A DNA stretch of 64,000 nucleotides, taken from positions 62,001 to 126,000 of the forward strand of contig NZ_JAAIXY010000029.1 in assembly GCF_010894455.1 (NCBI RefSeq), in the 5' to 3' direction. Below, in pieces: positions 25,541 to 34,070 of this stretch. The position numbers and the translations under genes were made by a program. Within the stretch, counting starts at the first letter, position 1; each line of letters opens with the position of its first letter. This DNA comes from Myxococcus eversor. GTDB taxonomy: Bacteria; Myxococcota; Myxococcia; Myxococcales; Myxococcaceae. The notes below the pieces were generated by a model. The model saw only the letters and a program-made list of their open reading frames with translations, did not search any database and had not been told where the DNA came from.

Positions 25541-28360
25541 TCACTGGGGCGAGGGCTGGATGTCCATCGACGGCAGGGGCGTTGAACCCATCGACTTGGG
25601 CCTGACGGCGAGCAACCGCAGGCCGTTGGCCACTACGAGCAACGTGCTTCCCTCATGCAACACCACTGCATGGCTGATCTGCGTCAGGCCGAAGAGGGTC
25701 GCGATGATGAGCACCGCGCTGATGCCCAGCGCGATGACCAGGTTCTGCTTCATCACCGCCGTGGCTTGACGCGCCAGTCCCAATGCGAAGGGCAGACGGG
25801 ACAGGTCGTCGCTCATCAGCACCACATCCGCCGTCTCCAGCGCTGCATCAGAGCCCGCTCCACCCATCGCCACGCCCACCGCCGCGGCCGCGAGCGCGGG
25901 CGCGTCGTTGACTCCGTCGCCCACCATGGCCACCGAGCCCTGGCGCCCCATCTCGCGCACGGCCGTCACCTTGTCGGCTGGCATCATCGGCGCTCGCGCC
26001 TCGTCGAGCCCCACCTGCGCTGCGATGGACTTCGCTACTCGCGCATTGTCTCCGGACAACATCACGGTCCGGGTGATGCCCTGCTGCTTGAGCGTCTCGA
26101 TGACATGCCGCGCTCCTGCTCGCACGGTGTCCGCGACTCCGAGCACTCCGAGGTAGCGCCCTGCCTTGCGCACCACCATCGTCGTCTGCCCCGCCTCCTC
26201 CAGCCGGTCCACCTGCGCCTTGATGTCGGAGGGAACCGCGTCCCCCTCGAACAGCGCCAGGCTGCCCACGTCCACCAGCGCGTCACCCACCTTCGCGCGC
26301 AGGCCCTTGCCGTGGATGGCTTCCATGTCGCTTCCGGCCGGAGCCTGGATGCCTCTCGCTGATGCGGCCTCCACCACGGCGTGTGCCAACGGATGCGCCG
26401 AGAGCGCCTCTACCGCCGCCGCCGTCCCGAGCAGCTCCTCGTCCGTCACGCCCTCCACCGGCGCCGTGCTGAGCAGCTTCGGCTTGCCCACCGTGAGCGT
26501 GCCTGTCTTGTCGAAGGCGATGGCATTCACCTTCCCGAGCAGCTCCAGGTAGATGCCGCCCTTGATGAGAACTCCTCCTCGCGCCGCCGCAGCCACCGCG
26601 GACAACACGGCCGATGGCGTTGAGATGGCCAGCGCACACGGAGACGCGGCGACGAGCAGTGACACCGCGCGCAGAATCGCCTCCTTCAGCGGCATCCCCA
26701 TCAGCACGAGCACCACGGGGAACACCACCGCGCCAATCATCACCAGCGGCGCGAACGTGCGCTCCAGCCGCTGCGCGAAGCGCTGATTCGGCCCCTTCTG
26801 GGCCTCGGCCTCGGCCACCATGTCCACCACTCGCGCGAGCACCGATTCCGACGAGAGCCGCGTGACTTCCACCTCCAGCAGCGCCTCGCAGTTCACCGTT
26901 CCGGAGAACACCTCGTCGCCCGGCTTCTTCGGGACGGGCATGGACTCACCGGTGATGGCGGCCTGCTCCAGTGAGCTCTTTCCCTCGCGGATGATGCCGT
27001 CCAGGGGAACGCGGTCTCCCGGACGGACGACGACGCGGTCTCCTCGCAGCACCTGCGCCACGGGCACTTCCACCAGCTCGCCACCCCGACGCACCCGGGC
27101 CACCTCGGGACGCAGCGCGCCGAGCGACTCGATGGAGCGCCGCGCACGGTCCATCGCCCGGTGCTCCAGCGCGTGACCCGCGCTGAACAGGAAGAGGAGG
27201 AAGGCTCCCTCGAACCAGGAGCCCAGCACCGCAGCTCCCAGCGCGGCCACGACCATCATCGTCTCGATGTCGATGCGCAGTTGGAGCAGCGACTTCACCG
27301 AGCCCCGGATGGCGAAGAACCCACCACTCAGGATGGACAGCCCCCACACCACGGTGGGTACCAGCGCGGGTACGGGCGCGAAGCGCTCCAGCAGCCAGCC
27401 CGCGACGAGCAGTACGCCCGAGGCCACCACCAGCGGCATCTCCAGGAGCGGCGCCAGCCCGCCTCCGTGCGCGTGGTGCGAACACGCATGGCCGTGGCTC
27501 GGCACCTCCAGCGTGTAGCCGAGCTTCTTCGCCCCGGTCTCGATGCCCTTCAGCGAGATATCTTCACTGTCGTACTCCACGACGAGCCGCTCGCTCGCAT
27601 ACGCCACGTTCGCGGACAGCACGCCCGGGAGCTTGCCGAGCCCATGCTCGATGGCGGTCGCCGAGTCGGCCGAACTCATTCCTCGAACGAACCACGTGTG
27701 GCTCTTGTACCGCTTCGCCACCTGCTCACCCGTGCGCTTCACCGTCGTCAGCAGCGCCGCCGGATTCACCAGCCCGGGGTTGTAGTGGAGACAGACCTCC
27801 GCATAGCCCTGGTCCCGGCGCAGGTGCACATCGATGACACCGTGGTGTGCCTCAAGCGCTGCCTCCAGCTTCTGGAAGCGGCCCGCATCGTCCGTCTCGC
27901 CCGGCAGTGCGTCCTCCAGGTCGAGCTGGAGCGCCACGCCTCCGCCTTCCGCCGCGCGGTAGCCCGGCGGTCGGACGCGCTTCGGCTTCGGGTGATGATG
28001 GTGATGCCCATGGTCCCCATGGTCGTGGTCGCAGGCGGCCCCGTGCTCATGCGCGGCGGCAGGCCCGTGGTCGTGGTCGCACCCCGGACCGTGCTGGTGT
28101 GCATCGCCACCGTGCGCGTGGTCATGCCCGTGCTGATGCGCGTCTCCACCGTGCGCCGCATGGTCATGCGTGCACCCAGGCCCGTGGACGTGCTTCTCCG
28201 CGCGCTTGGGTCCAATGATTTTCAACCCCTTCAGCACGGGCTTCGCGGCGGCCGGCTTCACCGCCGCGAGGGACGGCCCGTGGCCATGTCCGTGGTCATG
28301 CTTGCAGTCCGGTCCGTGGACGTGGGCGGCCTGGGCATCGGTCTTCTTCTGCTCGGACAT
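25541..28360 (-). CDS. P1B-type heavy-metal ATPase with His/Cys-rich N-terminus
   Basis: A 939-residue inner-membrane metal exporter. Residues 13-114 hold four copies of a H-x-H-G-x-x-C-x-H-D-H motif (13-23, 57-67, 88-98, 104-114). Two degenerate HMA-like domains (about 145-285) follow; where GMxCxxC is expected the second reads GMSSADS. The catalytic core has TGES at 470-473, the intramembrane SPC motif at 573-575, DKTGT at 617-621 and GDGVNDAPAL further on. SPC plus HEGST in a late helix point to the P1B-4 group (Co/Zn/Ni/Fe), not copper. ATG 28360 is preceded by AGGAAGAAG. It lies 25 bp after two VWA genes in one operon. Confidence 0.93.
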   Translation of the reverse strand: MSEQKKTDAQAAHVHGPDCKHDHGHGHGPSLAAVKPAAAKPVLKGLKIIGPKRAEKHVHGPGCTHDHAAHGGDAHQHGHDHAHGGDAHQHGPGCDHDHGPAAAHEHGAACDHDHGDHGHHHHHPKPKRVRPPGYRAAEGGGVALQLDLEDALPGETDDAGRFQKLEAALEAHHGVIDVHLRRDQGYAEVCLHYNPGLVNPAALLTTVKRTGEQVAKRYKSHTWFVRGMSSADSATAIEHGLGKLPGVLSANVAYASERLVVEYDSEDISLKGIETGAKKLGYTLEVPSHGHACSHHAHGGGLAPLLEMPLVVASGVLLVAGWLLERFAPVPALVPTVVWGLSILSGGFFAIRGSVKSLLQLRIDIETMMVVAALGAAVLGSWFEGAFLLFLFSAGHALEHRAMDRARRSIESLGALRPEVARVRRGGELVEVPVAQVLRGDRVVVRPGDRVPLDGIIREGKSSLEQAAITGESMPVPKKPGDEVFSGTVNCEALLEVEVTRLSSESVLARVVDMVAEAEAQKGPNQRFAQRLERTFAPLVMIGAVVFPVVLVLMGMPLKEAILRAVSLLVAASPCALAISTPSAVLSAVAAAARGGVLIKGGIYLELLGKVNAIAFDKTGTLTVGKPKLLSTAPVEGVTDEELLGTAAAVEALSAHPLAHAVVEAASARGIQAPAGSDMEAIHGKGLRAKVGDALVDVGSLALFEGDAVPSDIKAQVDRLEEAGQTTMVVRKAGRYLGVLGVADTVRAGARHVIETLKQQGITRTVMLSGDNARVAKSIAAQVGLDEARAPMMPADKVTAVREMGRQGSVAMVGDGVNDAPALAAAAVGVAMGGAGSDAALETADVVLMSDDLSRLPFALGLARQATAVMKQNLVIALGISAVLIIATLFGLTQISHAVVLHEGSTLLVVANGLRLLAVRPKSMGSTPLPSMDIQPSPQ

Positions 28361-28385
28361 GGCGTCTTCTTCCTGAAGCTGAAAC

Positions 28386-29360
28386 CTAGTGGCGGTGTCC
28401 GCCGTGCTTGCGGGCAGGGGCGGGAGCGGGAGCCGAAGCACGCACCGGCTCCTCCTCCTCCTCGTGGTGGTCCTCGTCCTCGTGCTCCTCTGGAATCGGC
28501 TGCGTGAAGCGCTGCCCCGCGACCTCCAGGGTGAACGCCTTGCACTCCGGAGGAACGTCGAACTCCAGCACCGCGGGGAGCCGACCCTCGTACGACTTCA
28601 GCGCCTTACCCTGCTCGTCGTAGATGGTCCCACCCGCGGCCACCGTCATCGTCTCGTCCACCAACACCGCCACCAGCTCCGCCATCTCCTCCATGCGGTC
28701 GGCGATGCGGTGGCACCACAGATGGCCCACACCCGGATACGTCTCGTGGGAAATCTCCTCCATCTGCTCCTCGTCCACCTGGTCGCCCACGCCGACGAAG
28801 ACGAAGCTCATCCGGGGCAGCCGGCCCGCCGCGATCTCCTTCGCCACCTGCGTGGCGTAGGCCCGCACGTCGTTGCCGTCCGACAGCTGCGAGTCGGTGA
28901 TGATGACCGCCAGCCCCCGACGCGCACCCGTCTGCACCTGCTGCTTCATGTGCGCCACGAAGTCGCGCAGCACCGGCAGCATCACCGTGGCCTTGCCGTA
29001 GGCCCTCGGCCCCGGGAAGCGGAAGTCCTTGGCCTGCACCGCCGACAGCAGCCCCACCTCCTCCAACTGGCTGCCATCCCCGGTGGCCCAGTACGCCACG
29101 CGCACCTGCCCGTCGCGGTCCTTGCTGGCCAGGTACTCCAACATCCACCGCATCTGCGGCTCGACCAGGTTCTTCACCGGCGCCAGCTTGGCCAGCACGC
29201 CACGAGGACCGTACTCATCCTCCATGCTCGCCGAGCCATCCATGTAGAGGGCCACGTCCAACCCCTCCACCGTGGGGTCATGCAGCAGCGTGGCCACCAC
29301 CTTGTTCCCCATCCGATGCACGTCCGAGAACGGACGCACGATGACTTCGTGCCCGGCCAT
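28386..29360 (-). CDS. von Willebrand A domain protein with acidic/His-rich tail (second copy)
   Basis: A 324-residue cytosolic protein, paralogue of the preceding gene. The VWA fold is marked by a MIDAS D-x-S-x-S at residues 41-45 (DGSAS, after VALYM) and a later acidic site in VIITDSQLSDG, so a divalent metal is expected. The C-terminal tail (about 290-324) is rich in Glu, Asp and His and ends in HGGHRH. Its ATG overlaps the stop of the first VWA gene by one base (TGATG), and it ends 25 bp before the metal ATPase. That arrangement suggests a metal-handling or sensing role with the pump; no function is established for this family that I know of. Confidence 0.82.
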   Translation of the reverse strand: MAGHEVIVRPFSDVHRMGNKVVATLLHDPTVEGLDVALYMDGSASMEDEYGPRGVLAKLAPVKNLVEPQMRWMLEYLASKDRDGQVRVAYWATGDGSQLEEVGLLSAVQAKDFRFPGPRAYGKATVMLPVLRDFVAHMKQQVQTGARRGLAVIITDSQLSDGNDVRAYATQVAKEIAAGRLPRMSFVFVGVGDQVDEEQMEEISHETYPGVGHLWCHRIADRMEEMAELVAVLVDETMTVAAGGTIYDEQGKALKSYEGRLPAVLEFDVPPECKAFTLEVAGQRFTQPIPEEHEDEDHHEEEEEPVRASAPAPAPARKHGGHRH

Positions 29361-30295
29361 CAGTGATGGTCCTCGTCTTCCTCGTGGTGGTCCTCGTCCG
29401 GCAGCGGCTGGGTGAAGCGCTGGCCGTTCACTTCCAGCGTGAAGCTCTCCGCGCCCTCGGGCACGTCGAACTCCAGCACCGCGGGCAGGCGGCCCTCATA
29501 CGTCTTCAGCACCTGACCCTTGTCGTCGTAGATGGTGCCGCCCGCGGCCACCGTCATGTTCTCGTCGACCAGCACCGCCACCAGCTCGGCGACCTGGTTG
29601 ATCTCCTTCGCGATGCGGTGGCACCACAGGTGACCCACGCCCGGGTACTCCATGTGGGCAATCTTCTCGAGCTGCTCCTCGTCGATGGCGTCACCCACGC
29701 CCACCAGCACGAAGTTCAGCCGGGGCAGCCGGCCCGCCGCGATGTCCTTCGCCACCTTCTCGGAGAAGGCCTCCACCTCGTCGGCGTCATGGAGCTGACC
29801 GTCCGTGACGATGACCGCGCAGCCGCGACGCGCGCCCTGCGGCACCTGCTCCTTGAGGTAGCGCACGTAGTCCTTCAGCGCAGGCGCCATGAACGTGTGG
29901 CTGCCGAGCTTCTTCGCGCCGGGGAACTTGTACTGCTTGACGTCCACGCCCTTGAGCTCGCCCACCACCTCGACGTCCTTGCCGGAGGCTCCGCTGGCCC
30001 AGTACGCGACGCGGAGCATGCCGTTGCGGTCCTTGGTGGCCAGGTACTCCAGCATCCACTGCACCTGCGGCTCCACCTGGTTGGCGGGGTCCTTCAGGGG
30101 CGCGCCGCGCAGCCACTCCAGGAAGGAGCGATTGGGACGTTCGTACTTGTACTCCTCCTGCATGCTGCCGGACGCGTCCATGTAGATGGCGACGTCCAGA
30201 CCCTCGACGGTGGGGTCGTGCAGCAACACCGCACGTACCTTCCCCTCCTCGACGTGAAGATCCGAAAACGGCTCGACCGGCTTCTCGTGACCCAT
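29360..30295 (-). CDS. von Willebrand A domain protein with acidic/His-rich tail (first copy)
   Basis: A 311-residue cytosolic VWA protein, first gene of a VWA-VWA-metal ATPase operon. The MIDAS motif DASGS is at residues 40-44, with a second metal-site Asp in VIVTDGQLHD. The tail is LPDEDHHEEDEDHH. It aligns with the next gene over its whole length (shared blocks LLHDPTVEGLDVA, AAGRLPR, YPGVGHLWCHRIA, VAAGGTIYD), so the two arose by tandem duplication. A ribosome site AGGGGGAA precedes the ATG. No signal peptide or membrane helix is seen. Confidence 0.82.
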   Translation of the reverse strand: MGHEKPVEPFSDLHVEEGKVRAVLLHDPTVEGLDVAIYMDASGSMQEEYKYERPNRSFLEWLRGAPLKDPANQVEPQVQWMLEYLATKDRNGMLRVAYWASGASGKDVEVVGELKGVDVKQYKFPGAKKLGSHTFMAPALKDYVRYLKEQVPQGARRGCAVIVTDGQLHDADEVEAFSEKVAKDIAAGRLPRLNFVLVGVGDAIDEEQLEKIAHMEYPGVGHLWCHRIAKEINQVAELVAVLVDENMTVAAGGTIYDDKGQVLKTYEGRLPAVLEFDVPEGAESFTLEVNGQRFTQPLPDEDHHEEDEDHH

Positions 30296-30369
30296 CGTTC
30301 CCCCTGCCAGGTTGGGGGGGCGAGGCTATCACCTTCCGGCGGGGTTCCACGCCCTCGCGAAAGGCGCCC

Positions 30370-31686
30370 TCAGTCCTCGAAGTCGGACATCCAGTCGGGC
30401 TTCTTCGCGGCCCCCGGCGCAGAGGGCGGGGACGGCTCACGCTGGGTCTTCGCCGAGGGAGCCGCCGGGCGTGGCCTCGCTCCGAAGTCCTCCATCCAGG
30501 AGGGCGTCCCGGGCCGCGCCGAAGGCGGTGGCGCTGACGGCTTCGCACGGGTGAGCCGGGGCTTCGCCGCTTCGGGATGCGCCGCCGCGTGCGCGTTCAG
30601 GAAGTCCTGCATCCAGTCGCTCGGACGCGGAGGCTTGGGCGGCGCGCGTGGGGGCAGGGGACGCTGGGGCGCGGGGCTCGTCACTCGCGGCGCCGACACC
30701 ACGGGTGTGCCACCGCCCGCGCGGACTCGCGAGCGAAGCGCACGCTCCGCTTCCGTGGGCCACCCCGGCAGCGCGGCCAGGGCCTGACGCGCCAGCTCCA
30801 GGAACGCGGGCGCACTGGCCTCCGGAGGAATCTTCACCTTCTCCGCGCGCAGCCACTCCGCCATGCGCGTGAGCAGGCCCGGGTGCTGACGGCGCAGGAT
30901 GGCCACGTCGCCCTTCACCTCGTACCCGCGCAGCTCCAACTCGGCGATGGCCATGGCGCGGCTGGGCACGGGCAGCTCCATCCGGGCCAGCGCCTCCGGT
31001 CCACGGTTCGCCCCCGCGTCCTCCTGGAGTTGGGTGAGCACGTCGTGGAGCATGCGCGCCACCATGGGGCCGTTGGAGGCATTGCCCATCTGGAGCTCCG
31101 GCGGCACCGACGGCCACGCGAGCACCAACCCCTGTCCCTGCGCGATGACGTCCGGTCGGTCTCCCGGCAAGAGCGCGACATAGCCACGAGGCGCGGTGGC
31201 GCTCTCCGGTGTCTGCGCGTAGTGGAACGCGTCCGCCGCCCCATGCGTCAGCCCCGCGAGCATGTCTCCGCGAGTCACCGTGAGCTGCCCCGGCACGCGC
31301 TGCGGCGAGGTGCCCGGCCACGGACCCGACAGGTGCCCGTAGAGGTACACCGGGTCGTTGAATCCCTCGGCGTCCGCGGGATGCTCGACGAGCTCGATGG
31401 AGAAGAAGAACAGCTCCGACGCGGCGATGTGCCGAGGCGTGCGCCCGGAGGCGACTTCGTGGTGCGTGAGCTGCGCGCGCGCGGCGGCCGGCAACAGGCC
31501 CCGCTCGCTCGCGGGCACCACGTGGAGTCCGCCCAGCGCATCCAAGCCCACCAGCCACTCCGGCTCCAGGACATGATTCGAGTCCAGCCGGAAGGCGTCC
31601 ACCACGTGCGCAATCTCGGAGGCGTCCGACTGGACGGGCTCCGGTGGCGTGGCGGCGTGGGGGATGAAGTAGCGGGGCAGGTTCAC
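30370..31686 (-). CDS. protein of unknown function with three C-terminal W-M-x-D-F motifs
   Basis: A 438-residue protein from GTG 31686, chosen because conserved-looking sequence (NLPRYFIPHAATPP) begins there while the upstream frame is low-complexity. The first 270 residues form a globular domain I do not recognise (FFFSIELVEHPADAEGFNDPVYLYGHL). The C-terminal 130 residues are Pro/Ala-rich and carry three spaced short motifs: DWMQDF, SWMEDF and DWMSDF, the last at the C-terminus. Repeated aromatic-acidic motifs in a disordered tail look like docking sites for a partner. It follows the deaminase gene by 61 bp. Confidence 0.7.
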   Translation of the reverse strand: MNLPRYFIPHAATPPEPVQSDASEIAHVVDAFRLDSNHVLEPEWLVGLDALGGLHVVPASERGLLPAAARAQLTHHEVASGRTPRHIAASELFFFSIELVEHPADAEGFNDPVYLYGHLSGPWPGTSPQRVPGQLTVTRGDMLAGLTHGAADAFHYAQTPESATAPRGYVALLPGDRPDVIAQGQGLVLAWPSVPPELQMGNASNGPMVARMLHDVLTQLQEDAGANRGPEALARMELPVPSRAMAIAELELRGYEVKGDVAILRRQHPGLLTRMAEWLRAEKVKIPPEASAPAFLELARQALAALPGWPTEAERALRSRVRAGGGTPVVSAPRVTSPAPQRPLPPRAPPKPPRPSDWMQDFLNAHAAAHPEAAKPRLTRAKPSAPPPSARPGTPSWMEDFGARPRPAAPSAKTQREPSPPSAPGAAKKPDWMSDFED

Positions 31687-31747
31687 GGCGGCGGCGTCAG
31701 GCTCCCGCAACCGCGCGGACCACGCAAGCGCGGCACGGCCCCTTGAG

Positions 31748-32278
31748 TCAGTCCCAGGCGCCCGCGTGGACGTCTCGTGCCTCCTGCAAGGCGATGGGGC
31801 CTTCCACCTCGGTGGGGCTGCTGCCCCGCTCGAAGACCTCCCGGCACGACATGGCGAGCCCACCCCGGGCCGTACCCACCCGCTTCGCGAACTCCACCGA
31901 CGACAGGGAGAACACCACCCGTCGCACGCCGCCCCAGAAGATGGCGCCCGCGCACATGGCACACGGCTCCGTGCTCGCGTACATCGTGCAACCCGCGAGG
32001 ACCTCCGGCGCGAAGCGCTTCGTCGCGTCCCGCATCAGGTTGGACTCCGCGTGGCCCGTGCAGTCCCGCTGCGTCGCCACCGTGTTCTCGCCCTCCAGCA
32101 GCACGTTGCCCTGCGCGTCCACCAGCACCGCTCCGAAGGGTTGGTCCCCACGCGCCCTGGCACGGCGCGCCGCTTCGATGGACCGCAGCAGGAATCGGGT
32201 TTCCTCGGGACGTATGGGCCAGCCTCCGGTTCGGGGCGGCAACCTAGCGATGCACCCGGGACAGCGCCACGGTTCCAC
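31748..32278 (-). CDS. nucleoside/base deaminase (CMP/dCMP-type zinc fold)
   Basis: A zinc-dependent deaminase of up to 176 residues. It has both motifs of the cytidine-deaminase-like fold: HAE at 76-78, with Glu78 as proton shuttle, and PCAMC at 105-109. The block GAIFWGGVRRVVFSLS is typical of guanine deaminase/TadA-like enzymes; the sequence around CTGHAESN and the single-domain size favour a guanine or other base deaminase over tRNA editing, but the substrate is uncertain. The only upstream start is GTG 32278; TTG 32242 would remove 12 residues outside the fold. It lies in a minus-strand run downstream of the kinase cluster. Confidence 0.85.
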   Translation of the reverse strand: MEPWRCPGCIARLPPRTGGWPIRPEETRFLLRSIEAARRARARGDQPFGAVLVDAQGNVLLEGENTVATQRDCTGHAESNLMRDATKRFAPEVLAGCTMYASTEPCAMCAGAIFWGGVRRVVFSLSSVEFAKRVGTARGGLAMSCREVFERGSSPTEVEGPIALQEARDVHAGAWD

Positions 32279-32366
32279 GGGGAGGAGGGACGTCGGCTCC
32301 TCGACCCGCGCCGTGTGTCCCCGGGGGGCTGGATGCGAGTCCAGCTCCCCAAGGCACGTTCAGCGG

Positions 32367-33191
32367 TTACTGGTCGTCGCAGGGGGTGCCCAGGCGGATG
32401 CCCTCGTACACGCCCAGGTCGTTGTAGATGAGCGGCAGGTTCTCCTCGACGGGGACCTGGCGCAGCTCCAGCGACTTCTTCGTGTTCTCAATCCAGACCG
32501 ACGACTTCGCCTTGTCCAACACCAGCCGGAGGTCGCCCTTCTTGGTGGAGAAGATTTCACCTTCCGAGTCGGAGATGACGTTGGTCATCTTCTGTGGCTT
32601 GAGCGCGCCACGCGGACCGATGAAGACGCGGTAGTTCTTCTGGTCCGTGGTGCGGATGCCCTTGTCCACGAAGTAGTAGTTGCCCTTGGTGTCGCGCAGC
32701 AGCGCATACGGCGCGAACTGCTGCGGGCTGGGGGCATACGTGGCCTTGCGCAGCAGCTCCGCGGCCTCGCCAGGCGCCATGATGGTGAGCGGCACGTTCT
32801 TCTCGCCGCACCGCACCGCGCAGGTCTTCTCCTTGCGGTCGTAGTCCACCTCGGAGACGACGCGCCAGTCCTGGCCCCGGAAGTTGGGGTTGGAGTCCTT
32901 GCGGAAGAAGCGCGGCTCCAGGAAGTTGGTGCCGGAGGTGTACGGCAGCGCGGGCACCTCGAAGAAGGTCTTCCCGTCGCCGTAGTAGAGCACGTCCCGA
33001 CCGCGCTCATCGTCGTCGGGACTCACGACGGAATAGTGCCCCTTGCCGTCGGTGCAGACGGTGGTGGCCTCCATGATCATCTTCTGGCCCAGGTTCTCCT
33101 CCTTGCCCCAGGGGGGCTGGAGGGTCTCGGCGGCGAAGGACGCGCTACAGGCGAGTGACGCCGCCACGGCGGCGATACGCTGGAAGTTCAT
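32367..33191 (-). CDS. secreted protein of unknown function
   Basis: A 274-residue exported protein; the signal peptide ends at ASFAA. The mature part is beta-rich and has four or more cysteines (TTVCTDG, CAVRC, GTPCDD) likely to form disulfides in the periplasm. No catalytic motif is recognised. It starts 15 bp after another secreted protein gene and together they lie behind a Ser/Thr kinase gene, suggesting one transcript. The two secreted proteins do not align clearly with each other. Confidence 0.75.
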   Translation of the reverse strand: MNFQRIAAVAASLACSASFAAETLQPPWGKEENLGQKMIMEATTVCTDGKGHYSVVSPDDDERGRDVLYYGDGKTFFEVPALPYTSGTNFLEPRFFRKDSNPNFRGQDWRVVSEVDYDRKEKTCAVRCGEKNVPLTIMAPGEAAELLRKATYAPSPQQFAPYALLRDTKGNYYFVDKGIRTTDQKNYRVFIGPRGALKPQKMTNVISDSEGEIFSTKKGDLRLVLDKAKSSVWIENTKKSLELRQVPVEENLPLIYNDLGVYEGIRLGTPCDDQ

Positions 33192-33206
33192 CTGAGGTCT
33201 CTCGGA

Positions 33207-34028
33207 CTAAAGGTTCGTCTTGTAGAACTTCTTGGCGAACGTCTCCTGATTGGAGGCGTCGCGAGAGGTGGTCCAGATGAGGCGCTGGGCGTCGAACTTC
33301 GGCTCCAGGCTCGCGCCCAGGCGGCAGCTCACCTGCTTCACCTTCTCCTTCACGGTCTGCCTGGCGACATTGGAGACGGTGCACAGGTCCTTGAGGACGC
33401 TGAGCGAGGGCTCACAGTAGCCGCTGATGCTCAGCTCCTTGAGCTGGTCGTCGGTGATGCTGCTCCAGTCGATGCTCGCCGCCACGGAGGTGCCACAGGC
33501 GTTGTTCATCTCCTGGAGCGTGGCGCCATAGTCCTTGTCGTGGCGCGCCATCTCGCCCTTGCGGTCGAACGCCATCAGCTTCTCCAGCGTGCCGTCCGCC
33601 TGCTGCTTCTGGTGCTGCTTGTAGACCTCCTCCGCGTTGAGCGCCTTGGTGCGCTTCTCGTCGAAGGAGACGCGAATCTCCTTGGCGCGCCCCGGCACGT
33701 TCAGCTCGTAGCTGGAGTTGCGCATGTACAGCACCGTGTAGCCCCGGCCCTTCCACTGCGTCACATAGTTGTGCTGCTCGGTGCTGTTGGTGCTCCAGTC
33801 CTTGAGCTCGAAGGGCAGCACCTTGCCGTCAAGCTCGGAGCCCGTGCCCTGCACACGCAGGATGTACTTCTTGGACGAGCGCGGGCTGAGGGGCACGACG
33901 GCCACTTCCTCGCCCTCGGAGCCGGAGTACACCTTGCCGGCTTCAACGGGGGACGCCGCGAGGCTGGAGGTGGCCCCCAGCAACAGCGTGGTGACGAATA
34001 CCGCGACCATGTTTCTCAAGCGATTCAC
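33207..34028 (-). CDS. secreted protein of unknown function downstream of kinase
   Basis: A 273-residue exported protein. GTG 34028 was chosen over ATG 34010 because it adds Asn-Arg-Leu-Arg-Asn before the hydrophobic stretch and so gives a normal signal peptide (cleavage near SLAA). The mature protein has a beta-rich N-terminal part (VAVVPLSPRSSKKYILRVQG) and a Cys-containing helical C-terminal part (NNACGTS, SGYCEPSLSVLKDLC, VSCRLG). Family unknown. It begins 42 bp after the kinase stop codon and precedes another secreted protein by 15 bp. Confidence 0.75.
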   Translation of the reverse strand: MNRLRNMVAVFVTTLLLGATSSLAASPVEAGKVYSGSEGEEVAVVPLSPRSSKKYILRVQGTGSELDGKVLPFELKDWSTNSTEQHNYVTQWKGRGYTVLYMRNSSYELNVPGRAKEIRVSFDEKRTKALNAEEVYKQHQKQQADGTLEKLMAFDRKGEMARHDKDYGATLQEMNNACGTSVAASIDWSSITDDQLKELSISGYCEPSLSVLKDLCTVSNVARQTVKEKVKQVSCRLGASLEPKFDAQRLIWTTSRDASNQETFAKKFYKTNL

Positions 34029-34070
34029 CTCATGAGGCAGGGGCCCGTCCCATCCGGACGGCGCCATGTG

